NCBI GenBank assembly: GCA_947588675.1
Contig: CANPYY010000003.1
Location: 51,626-115,625, forward strand
Direction of reading: 5' to 3'
Source of the DNA: an uncultured Lachnospiraceae bacterium
GTDB lineage: Bacteria > Bacillota > Clostridia > Lachnospirales > Lachnospiraceae
Length of the DNA: 64,000 bases
In this document: positions 55,685-64,000 of the stretch, in pieces
Position numbering within the stretch: the stretch's first letter is position 1
Layout of the letters: each line of letters begins with the position of its first letter
Translations under genes and position numbers: made by a program
The notes under the pieces: model-generated
The model's database searches: none
Told to the model about the DNA's origin: nothing
Seen by the model: the letters and a program-made list of their open reading frames with translations, nothing else

Positions 55685-57160
55685 ATGGATAATTTTCACG
55701 TATATAAAGATATTCAGGCGAGGACAAACGGAGATATATACATAGGTGTAGTAGGCCCGGTAAGAACAGGAAAATCAACTTTTATAAAAAGATTTATGGA
55801 GCTTCTTGTTATTCCGGGAATGAGCGACGCCAATGCGAGTAAAATGGCAATAGATGAGCTTCCGCAGTCTGCGGCAGGAAAAACTATTATGACGACAGAG
55901 CCAAAATTTATTCCCAAAGAGGCGGCGCTTGTAAAAATTAATGATGACTGTGAGCTTAAAGTACGGCTTATCGACTGTGTCGGATTTATGGTGGACGGGG
56001 CTAAAGGCCATATAGAAAACGAGCAGGAAAGACTGGTAAACACTCCATGGTCGGAAGAAGGTATACCTTTTTCGCAGGCGGCTGAAATTGGCACACAAAA
56101 AGTAATTAACGACCATTCTACGATTGGTATAGTAATAACTACTGACGGAAGTTTCGGAGAACTTAAAAGGGAAAATTATATTGAGGCAGAAAACCGTACA
56201 ATAAATGAGCTTAAAGCGATAGGCAAGCCTTTTGTTGTATTGTTAAACAGTATGCACCCTTACTCTGAAGAAACCAAAGTAATTGCTGAAAATATCAGTA
56301 ATGAAAACAATGTTCCTGTAATTCCGATAAACTGCGACCAGTTAAAAAAAGAGGATGTTACAAAGATAATGTACGGTATTTTAATGGAATTTCCCGTAAG
56401 CAGAGTAGATTTCATTATTCCGAAATGGGTTGAAATGCTTCCTGTAGAGCACAAATTAAAACAAAATCTTATACAAAACGTACGCAGCAATCTTGAAAAT
56501 ATCAATGTTTTACGTGATTTTGAAAATGAAAACTTTGTTATAGAAAGCGAGTATATAAATTCATTTAAAACGGTAAAATATAGTCCTGAAGATGGAACGG
56601 CAAGAATAAATATAGAATTTGATGAAAGCTATTATTATCAGATTATAAGCGAGCTTGTGGGTATAGATATCGACAGCGAGTATAAACTTATAAGTACATT
56701 AAGGGAACTTGCCGGCAAGAAAAATGACCTTAATACTCTTGGAAGCGCATATGAAAGAGTAAGCATGACCGGTTACGGCGTTGTTGAACCGGAGGTAGAC
56801 GACATTAACATTGAAGAACCTGAAATCATAAAACACGGAAATAAGTATGGAGTAAAAATACGCGCGGTATCGCCGTCAATCCATATGATAAAGGCAAATA
56901 TTGAAACAGAAATAGCTCCTATAGTAGGAACGAAGGAGCAGGCAGAGGATCTTATAAAGTATATTAATGAAAATGAAGCAGATAATCCTGACGGAATATG
57001 GGATACAAATATTTTCGGGAAAACCATACGACAGCTTGTAGAGGAAGGAATAAAAGGGAAAATTAATAAATTATCTGATGACAGCCAGATTAAATTGCAG
57101 GATACGATACAAAAGGTAATAAATGACAGTAACGGCGGACTTATCTGCATAATAATTTAG
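55685..57160 (+). CDS. spoIVA: Stage IV sporulation protein A, spore coat morphogenetic ATPase
   Basis: SpoIVA forms the base layer of the spore coat on the outer forespore membrane and polymerises by ATP hydrolysis. The 491-aa protein is nearly the same length as the B. subtilis one. Walker A is GPVRTGKST at residues 24-32 with Lys30, the conserved RLIDCVGFMVDGAKGH follows, and the NSMHPYS stretch and the C-terminal end LQDTIQKVINDSNGGLICIII are well kept. It stands behind a sigma-E promoter and an AAAGGAG site. Mother-cell expression and function are as known for the family. Confidence 0.97.
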   Translation: MDNFHVYKDIQARTNGDIYIGVVGPVRTGKSTFIKRFMELLVIPGMSDANASKMAIDELPQSAAGKTIMTTEPKFIPKEAALVKINDDCELKVRLIDCVGFMVDGAKGHIENEQERLVNTPWSEEGIPFSQAAEIGTQKVINDHSTIGIVITTDGSFGELKRENYIEAENRTINELKAIGKPFVVLLNSMHPYSEETKVIAENISNENNVPVIPINCDQLKKEDVTKIMYGILMEFPVSRVDFIIPKWVEMLPVEHKLKQNLIQNVRSNLENINVLRDFENENFVIESEYINSFKTVKYSPEDGTARINIEFDESYYYQIISELVGIDIDSEYKLISTLRELAGKKNDLNTLGSAYERVSMTGYGVVEPEVDDINIEEPEIIKHGNKYGVKIRAVSPSIHMIKANIETEIAPIVGTKEQAEDLIKYINENEADNPDGIWDTNIFGKTIRQLVEEGIKGKINKLSDDSQIKLQDTIQKVINDSNGGLICIII

Positions 57161-57208
57161 TAAAATTACATATGTTTTTCCAACTGTGTAGCACATAATA
57201 CAAAGTTT

Positions 57209-57225
57209 TGTAACAATTTTGTAAT
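57209..57225 (+). promoter_or_regulatory. WalR-like box upstream of the NlpC/P60 gene promoter
   Basis: TGTAAC (57209-57214), five bases, TGTAAT (57220-57225) matches the WalR (YycF) consensus TGTWAH-N5-TGTWAH fully. It lies seven bases before the -35 box, where an activator would bind. WalR controls cell-wall hydrolases in Firmicutes. Confidence 0.6.
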
Positions 57226-57232
57226 TATTGTC

Positions 57233-57261
57233 TTGACAAATCATCGATGTGTTGCTATACT
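57233..57261 (+). promoter_or_regulatory. Sigma-A promoter of the NlpC/P60 gene
   Basis: TTGACA (57233-57238) and TATACT (57256-57261) are 17 bp apart with TGC before the -10. Transcription would begin near 57268, about 37 nt before the ATG. The promoter lies between the two WalR-like boxes. Confidence 0.75.
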
Positions 57262-57273
57262 TAACATCAGATT

Positions 57274-57290
57274 TGTAACATTTTCGTAAC
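57274..57290 (+). promoter_or_regulatory. Second WalR-like box, downstream of the transcription start
   Basis: TGTAAC (57274-57279), five bases, CGTAAC (57285-57290) has one mismatch to TGTWAH-N5-TGTWAH. It sits just inside the transcript, where binding would more likely repress. Two boxes around one promoter make a chance match less likely. Confidence 0.5.
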
Positions 57291-57304
57291 AGTTGGAGGA
57301 TATT

Positions 57305-58564
57305 ATGAAGAAATCTTTAGGAATAAAAAGAGCCGCCATATTTGGTCTTACGGGCGCAATGCTTCTTACATTTGGACTTTCATCTGTAAGCGCAAGCATT
57401 GTTTCTACAGAGGAACCAATGGCCGGACTTAATATATCGGCAGACAGATTTATAGTAGAGGAGGTTGAAACAGGCGTAGCTTCCGCAATTACTTTAAACA
57501 GCTCGCCCACTCCTGCTCCGACAGCAGATATACCGCCGGCTGAAGCCGCCGATGTACAGCCTGCGCCGGAGGAAATACTTTCCGAGGAAATTGAAGCCGA
57601 AGAAAAAGAAGAACATGTTAAGCTCAACCTTAATTATGAAAGGCTTGGTATTGCAAAAGTAGATACTTACCTTAATGTAAGGGCGAAAGCCAGTACAAAC
57701 AGTAAGACGGTTGGTAAACTTACCAAAAATGCAGGATGCCATATTTACAATGTAAAAAAAGGATGGGCAAAGATTGTTTCAGGAAAAGTTAAAGGGTATG
57801 TAAAAGCCGAGTATCTTGTTATGGATAAAAAGGCCGAGGAACTCGCAGTAAAAGTCGGCACAAAAGTTGCAACGGTAAAGACTCAGGCGCTTCGCGTAAG
57901 GGCGCTTCCGTCTACTGATTCATCAATATACAGCGTTCTTTCAAAGAACGAGGATTTTGAAGTGTGCCGTGAAAAACTTAATGAGCAGTGGCTTGAGAAA
58001 TTTATTTCAAAACATATAAAGAAAAAGCAACTGAAGGGCATAGATTATCAGGCTATGATTGCTGATTTATCGAATTGGGTATGTATTTCGGTAGATAATG
58101 ACTATGCGTTTGTTTCAAAAGAATATGTAGCTATATCATATAAGCTTAACCGGGCGGTAAAGATTGGCGATTTGGCTACTGACGGTTCAGACGGTGTTTC
58201 TTCAGGCAGGGCGTCTATTGTTGAATATGCAAAACAATTCCTTGGTAACAGATATGTCTATGGTGGGACAAGCCTTACTAACGGAACTGATTGTTCAGGA
58301 TTTACAATGGGAGTATTCGGACATTTTGGTTACGGACTTCCAAGGACATCGGGCAGTCAGGCTGCAGCAACGAGATCAGTAAGCAGTTCTGATGTAAAAC
58401 CTGGAGATTTATTCTTCTATGGAAGCGGCGGACATGTAAGCCATGTTGCCATATATATCGGAAGCGGAATGATTATACATGCAAGTAACCCAAGTTCAGG
58501 TATTAAGATTTCCAATGCTTATTACCGTCAGCCGGTAAAAATCGGCAGAGTTGTAAACGATTAA
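57305..58564 (+). CDS. Secreted SH3/NlpC-P60 peptidoglycan endopeptidase
   Basis: A 419-aa exported wall hydrolase that would cut the D-Glu-diaminopimelate bond of stem peptides. It has a signal peptide (AAIFGLTGAMLLTFGLSSVSA), a Pro/Glu-rich linker near 65-100, a first bacterial SH3 domain at about 115-175 (AKVDTYLNVRAKASTNSKTV), a second at about 190-285 (LRVRALPSTDSSIY), and a C-terminal NlpC/P60 domain from about 300. The catalytic Cys is in GTDCSGFTMG and the His in GHVSHVAIYIG, with a further His in IHASNP. Start is ATG 57305 after TTGGAGG. Control by WalR is inferred from two boxes. Confidence 0.93.
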   Translation: MKKSLGIKRAAIFGLTGAMLLTFGLSSVSASIVSTEEPMAGLNISADRFIVEEVETGVASAITLNSSPTPAPTADIPPAEAADVQPAPEEILSEEIEAEEKEEHVKLNLNYERLGIAKVDTYLNVRAKASTNSKTVGKLTKNAGCHIYNVKKGWAKIVSGKVKGYVKAEYLVMDKKAEELAVKVGTKVATVKTQALRVRALPSTDSSIYSVLSKNEDFEVCREKLNEQWLEKFISKHIKKKQLKGIDYQAMIADLSNWVCISVDNDYAFVSKEYVAISYKLNRAVKIGDLATDGSDGVSSGRASIVEYAKQFLGNRYVYGGTSLTNGTDCSGFTMGVFGHFGYGLPRTSGSQAAATRSVSSSDVKPGDLFFYGSGGHVSHVAIYIGSGMIIHASNPSSGIKISNAYYRQPVKIGRVVND

Positions 58565-58589
58565 TCAGGGGTTTATAAAAATATAAATT

Positions 58590-58631
58590 ATAATACAGGC
58601 GGTTGCAATATTTTGTGACCGCCTGTATTAT
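58590..58631 (+). terminator. Terminator hairpin after the NlpC/P60 gene
   Basis: ATAATACAGGCGGT (58590-58603) and ACCGCCTGTATTAT (58618-58631) form a perfect 14-bp stem around a 14-nt loop. The following TATATAT is U-poor, but the stem is strong. It isolates this gene from the MutS-like gene downstream. Confidence 0.75.
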
Positions 58632-58699
58632 ATATATCATGTATAGACTTTTTGTATATTACATGCAGAAAAACGGTTGATGAAAGGAAAGTTTATTAT

Positions 58700-60373
58700 A
58701 TGGATATAAGGATATTAATTATAATACCGGTACTGTTTGCGGCTGTTATAATTAAAGCTATATATGATAATATAAGTGAAAAGAAAAATTTTGAAAAAAG
58801 AATTAATATGCAGTGGGGAAAATATCCTGATACGGAATATTCATCCGGCAGGATTGAATCTATAAGAAAATATTATGATGCAGTTTCTGAGGATGGAGAT
58901 ATTGACGATATTACATGGAATGATTTGGATATGGACAGTATATTCAAAATGTTAAATCATACTGAATCCGCCATGGGTGAAGAAATGTTGTATAAGATTC
59001 TCAGAAAACCGTTATATGACAATGATGAGATTTTATACCGAAACAGGCTCATAGAGTATTTTTCCAATAATAGTTCCGATAGAAACAATATTCTGAAATG
59101 TCTTTCAGGAATAGGAAAAAATCATAAGATTTCATTTTATGAGTTTTTTTCACGTATTTCTGATATAAAAAGAGAAACAAATACGGTGCATTATTTAATA
59201 AATATATTTTGGATTATAAGTATTACGGGCATGTTTTTTTATATACGGTTTTTTATTCCGCTTTTTATTTTAAACGTATTTTTTTCAATTTTTGTTTACT
59301 ATAAAAGAAAATATGAAATAGAAATGTATTACGTAATATTTAATTATATTTTAAAGATGCTTTACATGGAAAGAAAAATTACCGGTCTTAATATAGGTAT
59401 AATAGATAATGAGATAAAAAAACTAAAAGAATATAACAGGGAACTTGATTCCTTCAGAAGATTTTCTCAGATTGTACTTAATCCCAGCGGAGGAAATCTT
59501 TTAGACATATTTTTTGATTATATAAAAATGGTTACCCACATTGATTTGATAAAATTTAACAATATGCTCGATACGGTAATTGCAAAAAAAGACGTAATAC
59601 TTAATATTCATAATATTATAGGATATCTTGACGTAATGATTGCCGTTGCTTCCTACAGGGAGATGAAAAAGGATACGGGAGTGTGCGTTCCTGAAATCAC
59701 ATGCAGTACACAAAAATATATAGCCGCAACCGATATATATCATCCGTTTTTATCTGACCCTGTATATAACAGTATACGTACTGATAACGGAATACTTGTA
59801 ACAGGTTCCAATGCCTCAGGTAAATCAACATTTTTAAAAGCTATTGCAATAAATGCAATCTTTGCGCAAAGTATAGCTACAGTTAATGCAAAAACATATA
59901 AGTCAGTATGTTTAAGGGTAATGACTTCTATGGCTCTTGCAGATAATATTAAATACAGCCAGAGTTATTTTATTGTTGAAATACTTTCTCTTAAACGTAT
60001 TTTATCGGCAGATTGTAATATACCGGTATTGTGCTGTATTGACGAAGTCCTGAGAGGTACTAATACGATTGAAAGAATAGCGGCTTCAAGCCATATACTA
60101 AAAAAACTTAATACAAAAAATATAATTTGCTTTGCTGCAACGCATGATATAGAACTTACCGGTATACTTAAAAACAGTTATGACAACTATCATTTCTGTG
60201 AAAAAATAGAAGATAACAATATAATTTTTGATTATATACTTCATCCCGGCGCGGCGGTTACGCGCAATGCAATACGATTGTTAGATGTAATGGAATATGA
60301 TGAAGATATAGTAAGAGAAGCAGAAAAAATGGCTGATACATTTGAAAAAACCGGAAGATGGGATGCGCTGTAA
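58700..60373 (+). CDS. Membrane-anchored MutS-like ATPase
   Basis: A 557-aa protein with a MutS-family ATPase domain at the C-terminus: Walker A is GSNASGKSTFLKAI near residue 370, then SYFIVEILSLKRIL and the Walker B CCIDEVLRGTNTIER. Three hydrophobic segments lie in the first 220 residues (IRILIIIPVLFAAVIIKA, IFWIISITGMFFYIRFFI and LFILNVFFSIFVYY), so it is anchored in the membrane. The mismatch-recognition domain of MutS and the MutS2 Smr domain are absent. Members are common in Lachnospiraceae with unknown role. Start is ATG 58700, eleven bases after AAAGG; an earlier TTG-type start at 58652 is less likely. Confidence 0.82.
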   Translation: MDIRILIIIPVLFAAVIIKAIYDNISEKKNFEKRINMQWGKYPDTEYSSGRIESIRKYYDAVSEDGDIDDITWNDLDMDSIFKMLNHTESAMGEEMLYKILRKPLYDNDEILYRNRLIEYFSNNSSDRNNILKCLSGIGKNHKISFYEFFSRISDIKRETNTVHYLINIFWIISITGMFFYIRFFIPLFILNVFFSIFVYYKRKYEIEMYYVIFNYILKMLYMERKITGLNIGIIDNEIKKLKEYNRELDSFRRFSQIVLNPSGGNLLDIFFDYIKMVTHIDLIKFNNMLDTVIAKKDVILNIHNIIGYLDVMIAVASYREMKKDTGVCVPEITCSTQKYIAATDIYHPFLSDPVYNSIRTDNGILVTGSNASGKSTFLKAIAINAIFAQSIATVNAKTYKSVCLRVMTSMALADNIKYSQSYFIVEILSLKRILSADCNIPVLCCIDEVLRGTNTIERIAASSHILKKLNTKNIICFAATHDIELTGILKNSYDNYHFCEKIEDNNIIFDYILHPGAAVTRNAIRLLDVMEYDEDIVREAEKMADTFEKTGRWDAL

Positions 60374-60438
60374 TGTATATAAATACTAAATAAAGGAAAC
60401 AATAAGAATGATAAAATTTATAAACGAGGTGTATTTCC

Positions 60439-61074
60439 GTGAATAAAAAAACAATCATTCTTATATGTGCAGTTTCAGTAGTTATATCATTCGCAGCAAT
60501 AATGGTACTTAAAATGGTTGCTGAAAATAACAGAAATGATAATACCGAAACTCCGAAGCTGGCTTCTGTATATACATCTGAACCAGTTGTAAAAGCAGAA
60601 ACCAAAAAAGAGGAGGAAAAACCTGTTATTAACAGCAATATGAAATATATTCTTCAGACATATTATATAAATTCTGATAAAAAAGAACACCTGTCTGAAC
60701 AGGAATATGCAGTACCATCAGAATTTATAACCCTTAACAGGGATGAACTTCAGGAGTATATTAACGATTATATGGAGGATATACCAATCAGGGAATATCT
60801 CGACGGACTCATATCGTATGAAATAATCGAATTTACTGAAGATTCGCTTGTACTTAGGAAAACTTATGCTTCTGACTGGAGCAATAATGAATTTTATCTG
60901 TGCGACGTAAACGGAGAAGTTGTAGTATATTACAGTGATAAATCTACAGTATATGAATATACGGGGATTATGACGGCAGATCTTAATGAGGAAGAACAGG
61001 TAAGGATAAAGGTAGGATATTTCGTTGCTGACGAGGAGGAGTTGTACTCGCTTCTTGAAAGCTACTCAAGCTGA
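60439..61074 (+). CDS. BofC C-terminal domain-like membrane protein
   Basis: A 211-aa protein with one N-terminal membrane segment (IILICAVSVVISFAAIMVL), a Lys/Glu-rich linker, and two small outside domains. The last 60 residues (EFYLCDVNGEVVVYYSDKSTV, then EYTGIMTADL, then VADEEELYSLLESYSS) resemble the BofC C-terminal domain. BofC inhibits the SpoIVB protease in B. subtilis and delays sigma-K activation, but this protein lacks clear likeness to the first BofC domain. Start is GTG 60439 after ACGAGG. The following oxidoreductase gene is 13 bp away. Function is inferred weakly. Confidence 0.65.
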   Translation: MNKKTIILICAVSVVISFAAIMVLKMVAENNRNDNTETPKLASVYTSEPVVKAETKKEEEKPVINSNMKYILQTYYINSDKKEHLSEQEYAVPSEFITLNRDELQEYINDYMEDIPIREYLDGLISYEIIEFTEDSLVLRKTYASDWSNNEFYLCDVNGEVVVYYSDKSTVYEYTGIMTADLNEEEQVRIKVGYFVADEEELYSLLESYSS

Positions 61075-61087
61075 TTTGGAGGGAACA

Positions 61088-62293
61088 ATGAAACAGGCTG
61101 ATGTTGTGATTGTGGGAGCGGGAGCTTCAGGAATGGCTGCTGCCTACCACATTGCAAAAAGTTTAAAAAGCAAAAAGAAAATATATATTCTTGAGCATAA
61201 AGAATCACCCGGTAAAAAGCTTCTTGCAACAGGAAACGGAAGATGCAATTTTACAAATGATGTAATTGATGCGGAAAGTTTCAGAGGTGAAGCGCCTGAG
61301 TTTGCCTATAATATTGTGAAAAAATACAATAAGGAATGGCTTATTGGTTTTATGGCGGATTTGGGCATTATACATACGCAGATTAACGGTTATTATTATC
61401 CACGTTCACTTCAGGCGTCCACAGTGCTTAATTCGTTTCTGTTTAAATTCAGGGAATTTGGAGTTAGCATCGAGCTTGGAGTACATGCAGATAATATAAA
61501 AAAAGAGCGGGAACAGTTTATAATAAATACGAACAGGGATACTTATAGCGCAAAATATGTTGTACTTGCAACCGGCGGTAAGGCGTATAAAACTCTTGGT
61601 TCTGACGGAAGCGGATATAAGCTTGCAAAAAATCTCGGACATAATACGGGAAAACTTTATCCGTCGCTTACAGGAATTAAAATGGAGGGGCTTTCGTTTA
61701 AAACATGCAGCGGAGTGCGTACAAAAGGAAATATAAAATTATATTCGGGAAAAGAGCTCATTAAAGAAAATTATGGAGAGATTCAGTTTACGGATTATGG
61801 AATATCGGGCATACCGGTATTTCAGATAAGCAGATATGCGGTGAAAACTTCTGATAAGGATAAATACATACATATTGATTTTGCGCCTGAATACAGTGAA
61901 GATACATTGTATGAAACATTAAAAGAAATATCGGAAAAGAATCCCGAAAAACCTCTTTCTGATATAATAAATGCAATCATACCCTATAAACTTGCCAAAG
62001 CCTTATGCGATAAATGTAAAAATGAAAGCAGCGGACCGGACGTTGTCTGCAGGCTTATTAAAAATCTGCGTCTTAAAGTAAAGGAGTTAATGCCTTTTGA
62101 TAAAGCGCAGGTAACTGCCGGCGGTGTATATACGGATACCATTAATAATACTACCATGGAGTCTTTAATATGTAATGGCCTGTATATAACAGGTGAATTG
62201 CTTGACATTGACGGAAACTGCGGAGGATATAATCTGCATTTTGCATTTGCCTCAGGCGCATGTGCGGGAATGGATATTGGAGGAAAATTGTGA
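61088..62293 (+). CDS. NAD(P)/FAD-dependent oxidoreductase, HI0933/BaiN-like
   Basis: A 401-aa flavoprotein of the HI0933-like family. The FAD motif VVIVGAGASGMAAAYHI is at residue 6, then ILEHKESPGKKLLATGNGRCNFTN, the family signature, and KYVVLATGGKAYKTLGSDG. The C-terminal YITGELLDIDGNCGGYNLHFAFASGACAG completes the FAD site. BaiN of the same group is associated with bile acid 7-dehydroxylation, but most members have no known substrate. Start is ATG 61088 after TTGGAGG; an ORF extension into the previous gene is rejected. Its stop overlaps the next GTG start. Confidence 0.9.
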   Translation: MKQADVVIVGAGASGMAAAYHIAKSLKSKKKIYILEHKESPGKKLLATGNGRCNFTNDVIDAESFRGEAPEFAYNIVKKYNKEWLIGFMADLGIIHTQINGYYYPRSLQASTVLNSFLFKFREFGVSIELGVHADNIKKEREQFIINTNRDTYSAKYVVLATGGKAYKTLGSDGSGYKLAKNLGHNTGKLYPSLTGIKMEGLSFKTCSGVRTKGNIKLYSGKELIKENYGEIQFTDYGISGIPVFQISRYAVKTSDKDKYIHIDFAPEYSEDTLYETLKEISEKNPEKPLSDIINAIIPYKLAKALCDKCKNESSGPDVVCRLIKNLRLKVKELMPFDKAQVTAGGVYTDTINNTTMESLICNGLYITGELLDIDGNCGGYNLHFAFASGACAGMDIGGKL

Positions 62294-63948
62294 GTATGGT
62301 AATACATATTAACGGGGTCAAAGTAAAAATAAGCGGGCTTACTTCATCAAACAGGCGCGGATTAATAAATGCCGAAGAATATGCGCAAATAAAAAAATCT
62401 GTCTGTAATATGCTGGGACTTAATGATAATACTCACATGGAAATTTGCATAAAAAGTAAATCCATAGACGCCAGAAAAGGTCACGATATATGTTATACGT
62501 ATGTGTTAGAGGCGGCAATTGATTCCGACGTAAATATTAACAGGAAAAAGCTTAGAGGCAAAGCGGTATTATGCAAACAGGAAAAAAAGGTTTTTAATCC
62601 ATATAAAGACAGTAAAAAAGATTTTACGGGAAATTCCAGACCTGTTATAGCCGGCGCGGGTCCGGCAGGTCTGTTTGCCACGTATATTCTTGCTTTAAAC
62701 GGCGCAAGGCCTTTACTTATTGAGCAGGGAAGCAGTATAGAAGAAAGGGTAAAAGATGTAACCGGATTCTGGAATAATTGCAATAAACTTAATCCTTATT
62801 CAAACGTAAGTTTTGGCGAAGGCGGCGCGGGGACATTTTCGGACGGCAAACTAAATACCTCGGTTAAAGATACGTTTGGACGGATTGAATATGTAAAGAA
62901 GGTATTTACCGAGCATGGCGCTCCTGAAGAAATAATGTATATGAAAAAACCGCATATAGGTACTGACAGGCTGCGTGAGGTAATTAAAGGAATAAGGAAC
63001 AGCATAATAAAGCTTGGCGGTACTGTTATGTTTGATACAAAACTTACCGATATAATAACTGACAGGCAAAAACTTACCGGTATCAAAATAATGAAAACGA
63101 AAACCGGTAAAACAGATATGATATCATGCGACAGCCTTATACTTGCAATAGGACACAGCGCCAGGGATACATATGAAATGCTCGCTGATAAACTCAATAT
63201 GGAAAAGAAGGATTTTGCGGTAGGTTTAAGAGTACAGCACAGTCAGGAATATATAGATAATATACAGTATAAAGAATATGCACACATGCTTCCTCATGCA
63301 GATTATTCGCTGCGATATCATACCGATAAAGGACGCTCGGTATATTCTTTCTGTATGTGTCCGGGAGGCTATGTAGTAAACGCATCGTCAGAAAAGGGAA
63401 CTCTTGCCATAAATGGCATGAGCGATTATGACAGAAATTCCGGTAATGCCAACAGCGCTATTGTAGTAAACGTCACTTCACAGGATTTCGGGGGCGAAGA
63501 TGCGCTTGCCGGGGTAAAATTCCAAAGAGAATTTGAAAAACTTGCATTTAATGAAGGCGGCGGCAGGATACCCTGCCAGCTTTTTAGAGACTATAAGGAT
63601 AATATAGAGAGTTCTGAATATGGAAGTATAAAACCGGTAAATAAGGGCGAAACATGTTTTGGCAATCTCAGAAATATATTTCCGGAATATATAAATCAGT
63701 CAATAATCGAGGCAATGGATTATTTTGGAAGTATTATGCCCGGCTTTAATGACGGCGACGTCATTATGTGCGGTGTGGAAACACGAACTTCAGCGCCTGT
63801 AAGGATATTAAGAGACGTTAATATGCAGTCCAATATAAAAGGCATAATTCCGTGCGGTGAAGGGGCAGGATATGCAGGCGGTATAATGTCGGCGTCGGTT
63901 GACGGCATAAAGGCGGCATTTTCGTGTTGGGATACAATAGATAGGTAA
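62290..63948 (+). CDS. FAD-dependent protein of the COG2509 type
   Basis: A 552-aa flavoprotein. It has a small N-terminal domain of about 90 residues, the FAD motif VIAGAGPAGLFATYIL near residue 118, SFGEGGAGTFSDGKLNT, the family hallmark, SLILAIGHSARDTYEML, and the C-terminal GVETRTSAPVRI and GEGAGYAGGIMSASVDGI. Such proteins are widespread and of unknown substrate. The likely start is GTG 62290, six bases after GGAGG, overlapping the previous stop as GTGA; ATG 62296 is the alternative. It is co-translated with the BaiN-like gene. Only 52 bases remain after it, with no further gene seen. Confidence 0.9.
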   Translation: MSMVIHINGVKVKISGLTSSNRRGLINAEEYAQIKKSVCNMLGLNDNTHMEICIKSKSIDARKGHDICYTYVLEAAIDSDVNINRKKLRGKAVLCKQEKKVFNPYKDSKKDFTGNSRPVIAGAGPAGLFATYILALNGARPLLIEQGSSIEERVKDVTGFWNNCNKLNPYSNVSFGEGGAGTFSDGKLNTSVKDTFGRIEYVKKVFTEHGAPEEIMYMKKPHIGTDRLREVIKGIRNSIIKLGGTVMFDTKLTDIITDRQKLTGIKIMKTKTGKTDMISCDSLILAIGHSARDTYEMLADKLNMEKKDFAVGLRVQHSQEYIDNIQYKEYAHMLPHADYSLRYHTDKGRSVYSFCMCPGGYVVNASSEKGTLAINGMSDYDRNSGNANSAIVVNVTSQDFGGEDALAGVKFQREFEKLAFNEGGGRIPCQLFRDYKDNIESSEYGSIKPVNKGETCFGNLRNIFPEYINQSIIEAMDYFGSIMPGFNDGDVIMCGVETRTSAPVRILRDVNMQSNIKGIIPCGEGAGYAGGIMSASVDGIKAAFSCWDTIDR

Positions 63949-64000
63949 CATAGAAAATAAAATACAAGGATTCACCTTTGTATGATATATTGTAATTGAC

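Noticed and set aside
63949..64000. Hairpin at the right edge (ATACAAGG with CCTTTGTAT)
   Set aside because: The stem has a bulge and no T-run, and the window ends too soon to judge whether it is a terminator or an operator.
1..64000. tRNA or rRNA genes, CRISPR arrays, transposons, prophage or toxin-antitoxin modules
   Set aside because: I looked for tRNA T-loop patterns, direct repeat arrays and transposase or integrase motifs and found none.

Overview
The window reads as chromosomal DNA of a low-GC, endospore-forming Firmicute of class Clostridia, most probably family Lachnospiraceae. The grounds are AT-rich codons, strong AGGAGG ribosome binding sites with frequent TTG and GTG starts, sigma-A promoters with TTGaca/TAtaaT and extended TGn boxes, sporulation genes (yqfC, yqfD, a spoVB-type flippase, spoIVA, a BofC-like protein), a secreted GH10 xylanase, and Clostridia-typical proteins (DUF5685, DUF4867, TIGR03960/TIGR03936). 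Genes are densely packed and usually a few bases apart or overlapping. I saw no tRNA or rRNA genes, insertion sequences, prophage or CRISPR array. No stretch over 300 bases lacks a gene; the longest protein-free stretch is occupied by the RNase P RNA gene.

Layout. 1-9421: one plus-strand block for RNA maturation and sporulation (nrnA partial, truB, ribF, an acyltransferase, yqfC, yqfD, phoH, ybeY, a DUF3048 lipoprotein, a spoVB-like flippase). 9468-11286: a single-gene xylanase unit with its own promoter and terminator. 11300-13312: minus-strand tyrS with a zinc-ribbon membrane protein. 13364-17374: a small membrane peptide, the TIGR03960/TIGR03936 pair and an RNase E/G. 17367-21353: an iron alcohol dehydrogenase (minus), a TraX-like protein, a phosphoesterase, scpA and scpB. 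21386-33743: a 12-kb glutamine operon, gltB-gltD-(glutamine synthetase-like)-ANTAR regulator-carA-carB. 33769-43874: degV, hisS, a zinc-ribbon/DUF5685/DnaJ trio, serS, DUF4867, maf, a D-lactate-type dehydrogenase, an aminotransferase, queH. 43976-50700: dgt, the dnaG-rpoD macromolecular synthesis pair, trmK, a TGS-uridine kinase fusion and rnpB. 50725-63948: an HD/M29-aminopeptidase fusion, purE, dacF (minus), a small Ig-like protein (minus), spoIVA under a sigma-E promoter, an SH3/NlpC-P60 hydrolase between two WalR-like boxes, a membrane-anchored MutS-like ATPase, a BofC-like protein and two FAD oxidoreductases.

The strongest candidate for something undescribed is in the glutamine operon. 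The gene at the glnA position keeps the fold and many family motifs of type I glutamine synthetase, but four of its metal-ligand positions carry other residues (Ser188, Gln195, Gln244, Val331) and the catalytic flap Glu is Asp. It therefore looks like a pseudoenzyme. The next gene encodes an ANTAR RNA-binding regulator whose receiver domain lacks the phospho-acceptor Asp. The leader of the same operon carries a hairpin with an A1/G4 hexaloop of the kind ANTAR proteins bind. Since GltBD and CarAB both consume glutamine, I infer an autoregulatory circuit in which a non-catalytic GS-like protein senses glutamine and controls the ANTAR protein. This is inference and has not been tested.

Other items worth a look are the kinase reading frame that runs about 87 bases into rnpB, probably through a one-base shift; the HD-peptidase fusion; the perfect inverted repeat against the ribosome binding site of the lactate dehydrogenase; and the hairpin between the ribosome binding site and start codon of the xylanase gene.
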